Source: Candidatus Buchananbacteria bacterium (lineage in GTDB: Bacteria > Patescibacteriota > Patescibacteriia > 2-01-FULL-39-33). From it: 44,625 nt of DNA. Position numbers and translations under genes: made by a program. How positions within the stretch are numbered: position 1 is the first letter of the stretch; every line of letters starts with the position of its first letter. The stretch is taken from assembly GCA_030650095.1 (NCBI GenBank), contig JAUSEE010000002.1, positions 70,711 through 115,335 of the forward strand, read 5' to 3'. This document shows positions 43,008 through 44,625 of the stretch, in pieces. A model generated the notes under the pieces. The model saw only the letters and a list, made by a program, of their open reading frames with translations. It made no database searches and was not told where the DNA came from.

Positions 43008-44285
43008 TTATTTTTTCCCATGGCGTTTAAACCATTTTCCGCCTTTGCGTTTAAGAACCCGAACTACTTCCGGCAGAGTTAATTGATGCGGCGTTTCTGG
43101 CTGCGGTTCAAAACGAGGAAATGACTTGGTATAAGGGAAAGGATCGCCCCCAATGTAGGGGCTTCTGTAACGATCATCATAATAATATTCCTGATCATCA
43201 AAGTGTTTTGGCGTGTGCTTTACTGGTACCAAAACCGGCTGGTATTTTTTGTCTATTTCCCGGCGCAGTTTTTCCACTTGCGTTCTTAGCGTAGCAACTT
43301 TACTCTCAAACGAATTAAGGGCTGTGGCCTTGGCCTCAACTTCTTCCAGATTTGTTTCCAGCTCTCTTATTTTTTCTTTCAATGTTAACATAGTGGAACG
43401 GGTTCGGGTTAGATCGCTATCAAGCTCTTTAATCAAGGCTTCCAGATCGCTTATCATTTGTTTGAGCTGGGCAATTTTGCTTCTGTTGGCAAACAGCCTT
43501 TTTTGAGCTTCTTCTGTTCTTATGATCATCAGAGTGACATCATCCTTGCACTTGCCCAAAACAAATGTGCCATTATTTAGCTTTTCTGTCGTTTGGGCAT
43601 TAAGCCAATTCTGGAGCATTCTGGGTTGAACCAAAGCCGGATGGTGCAGATCTTCACTGGCCAAAGGCGCCAAACCGTCGGTGCCTATTATAAGACCCTT
43701 AGCCAGACTGGAAAGTTGCAGAGTCCTTATTGGGTTGAATTCTAAATACTGCTTAAACTCCTCGGTGTGATAGGCGCTTTTTTGGACCAAAAGATAACAT
43801 AAGTAGGGCGGAGAATTAAGTATAGGCGGTTGAAGATCAATGACTTCGTCATCAATAATCACCAAACCGTCGCCAAATGAGGCTACCGTGGCTATGTCGC
43901 CCGTTATCACCAAAACAATAGCGGTAAAGGAAAAGCGCTCTATGGCCGCTTTTTCAAAAGCCGGCACGGAATCATTCAGGGTAAATTTCCTGATTTCTGT
44001 CTTCAACAGCCTGCTTGTTTCATTAGTTATTTCAGTCCAGTCCAATTTTTCTATTTCACAGCCACTTAACAATTTTTTGTTGATTATTCCAGCTATAAGA
44101 TTGGCGCCGATGTCGGCGCCGGTGCCGGAAAATGGCTGTGAACTGCAGCCGTCGCAAAGGACAGCTACCAAGCCTTTAGGCGATTCTCTGGTGGCCAAAG
44201 CATCTTGGTTGTTGATTTTGCCGGGCTGTCCCGGGTTAACATGGGTAAATCCCGGAGCTGTCGCTGCTACTGTGTGCATATCCAT
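43008..44285 (-). CDS. PP2C-family serine/threonine phosphatase with C-terminal coiled coil
   Basis: INNQDALATRESPKGLVAVLCDGCSSQPFSGTGADIGANLIAG, LIIGTDGLAPLASED, CKDDVTLMIIRTEE, then a long coiled coil. Confidence 0.85.
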   Translation of the reverse strand: MDMHTVAATAPGFTHVNPGQPGKINNQDALATRESPKGLVAVLCDGCSSQPFSGTGADIGANLIAGIINKKLLSGCEIEKLDWTEITNETSRLLKTEIRKFTLNDSVPAFEKAAIERFSFTAIVLVITGDIATVASFGDGLVIIDDEVIDLQPPILNSPPYLCYLLVQKSAYHTEEFKQYLEFNPIRTLQLSSLAKGLIIGTDGLAPLASEDLHHPALVQPRMLQNWLNAQTTEKLNNGTFVLGKCKDDVTLMIIRTEEAQKRLFANRSKIAQLKQMISDLEALIKELDSDLTRTRSTMLTLKEKIRELETNLEEVEAKATALNSFESKVATLRTQVEKLRREIDKKYQPVLVPVKHTPKHFDDQEYYYDDRYRSPYIGGDPFPYTKSFPRFEPQPETPHQLTLPEVVRVLKRKGGKWFKRHGKK

Positions 44286-44466
44286 CTTCTCCTTTTTGCT
44301 TGATTTTTTATGTTTTTAAAGTACTCTGTAATTTCTGGCAATAGTTAAAATAATTTGTCCAATTTTAGACCATTATTATTATAAATAACTACCAATTCAG
44401 AACTGTTATTTTTACCATATAGACCATCATTTGTCAAATTATGGCCGCTTAAAATTACCGGTGGCT

Positions 44467-44575
44467 TTATAATGTTGCTGCCCGAATACCCCTGGCTTTT
44501 AAGCCAGGGGATGAAGGGCAGTGTGAAGAGAAATACGTCGGCGGAGCCGACACCTTCCATTTTCAATCGCCCAGA
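44467..44575. mobile_element. Three-hairpin dispersed element, copy 3 (right hairpin diverged or missing)
   Basis: ttataatgttgctgcccgaatacccctggcttttaagccaggggatgaagggcagtgtgaagagaaatacgtcggcggagccgacaccttccatttt, matching copies 1 and 2; the third stem is lost. Confidence 0.75.
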
Positions 44576-44625
44576 CCTGCCCGCCATTGCCGTCTCTATT
44601 TTTTCTTAAAAACAAATTAGTTTTA

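Noticed and set aside
44345-44587. Minus-strand ORF MAGRSGRLKMEGVGSADVFLFTLPFIPWLKSQGYSGSNIIK..., similar to one at 21601..21804
   Set aside because: The shared peptide is just the translation of the three-hairpin repeat. Sequence is constrained by palindromes and no independent coding signals were seen.
1-44625. UGA recoding as in some CPR lineages
   Set aside because: Several well-delimited genes (for example the ACT protein ending at 17893) terminate at TGA, and no conserved protein shows an in-frame TGA.

Overview
AT-rich, gene-dense bacterial chromosome segment. Gene content and small-genome style suggest a Candidate Phyla Radiation/Patescibacteria (Parcubacteria-like) genome; this is inferred from content only. 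UGA acts as a stop. The backbone is peptidoglycan and cell-division genes in two separate blocks (mraY-murD-ftsW-murG-murC...murB at 4.8-13.3 kb; mraZ-rsmH-ftsL-ftsI-murF at 35.6-40.6 kb). It also carries hpf-secA, a nucleotide-pool sanitation cluster (NUDIX-Maf-RdgB, then mutM), uppP, mltG, AMMECR1, DHH phosphoesterase, L10 leader-rplJ-rplL, tsaB, and a surface-polysaccharide operon at the left edge. The right edge holds a PP2C phosphatase / Ser-Thr kinase-like / vWA three-gene operon resembling the TerY-P triad. The most interesting non-coding signals are: (1) a ~141-bp, three-hairpin dispersed element in three copies with IS200/IS605-like TTTA-loop terminal hairpins, two copies sitting in the T-tract of intrinsic terminators; (2) a four-helix-bundle (IVP/S23-like) gene enclosed by ~40-bp inverted repeats built of 9-nt units that abut its start and stop codons; (3) a ~180-nt unannotated structured RNA candidate on the minus strand between murD and ftsW with its own promoter and terminator; (4) a near-identical promoter duplicated in front of two neighbouring transcription units; (5) paired perfect DnaA boxes upstream of MraZ-type operator repeats. 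No tRNA, rRNA, CRISPR array or transposase was found.
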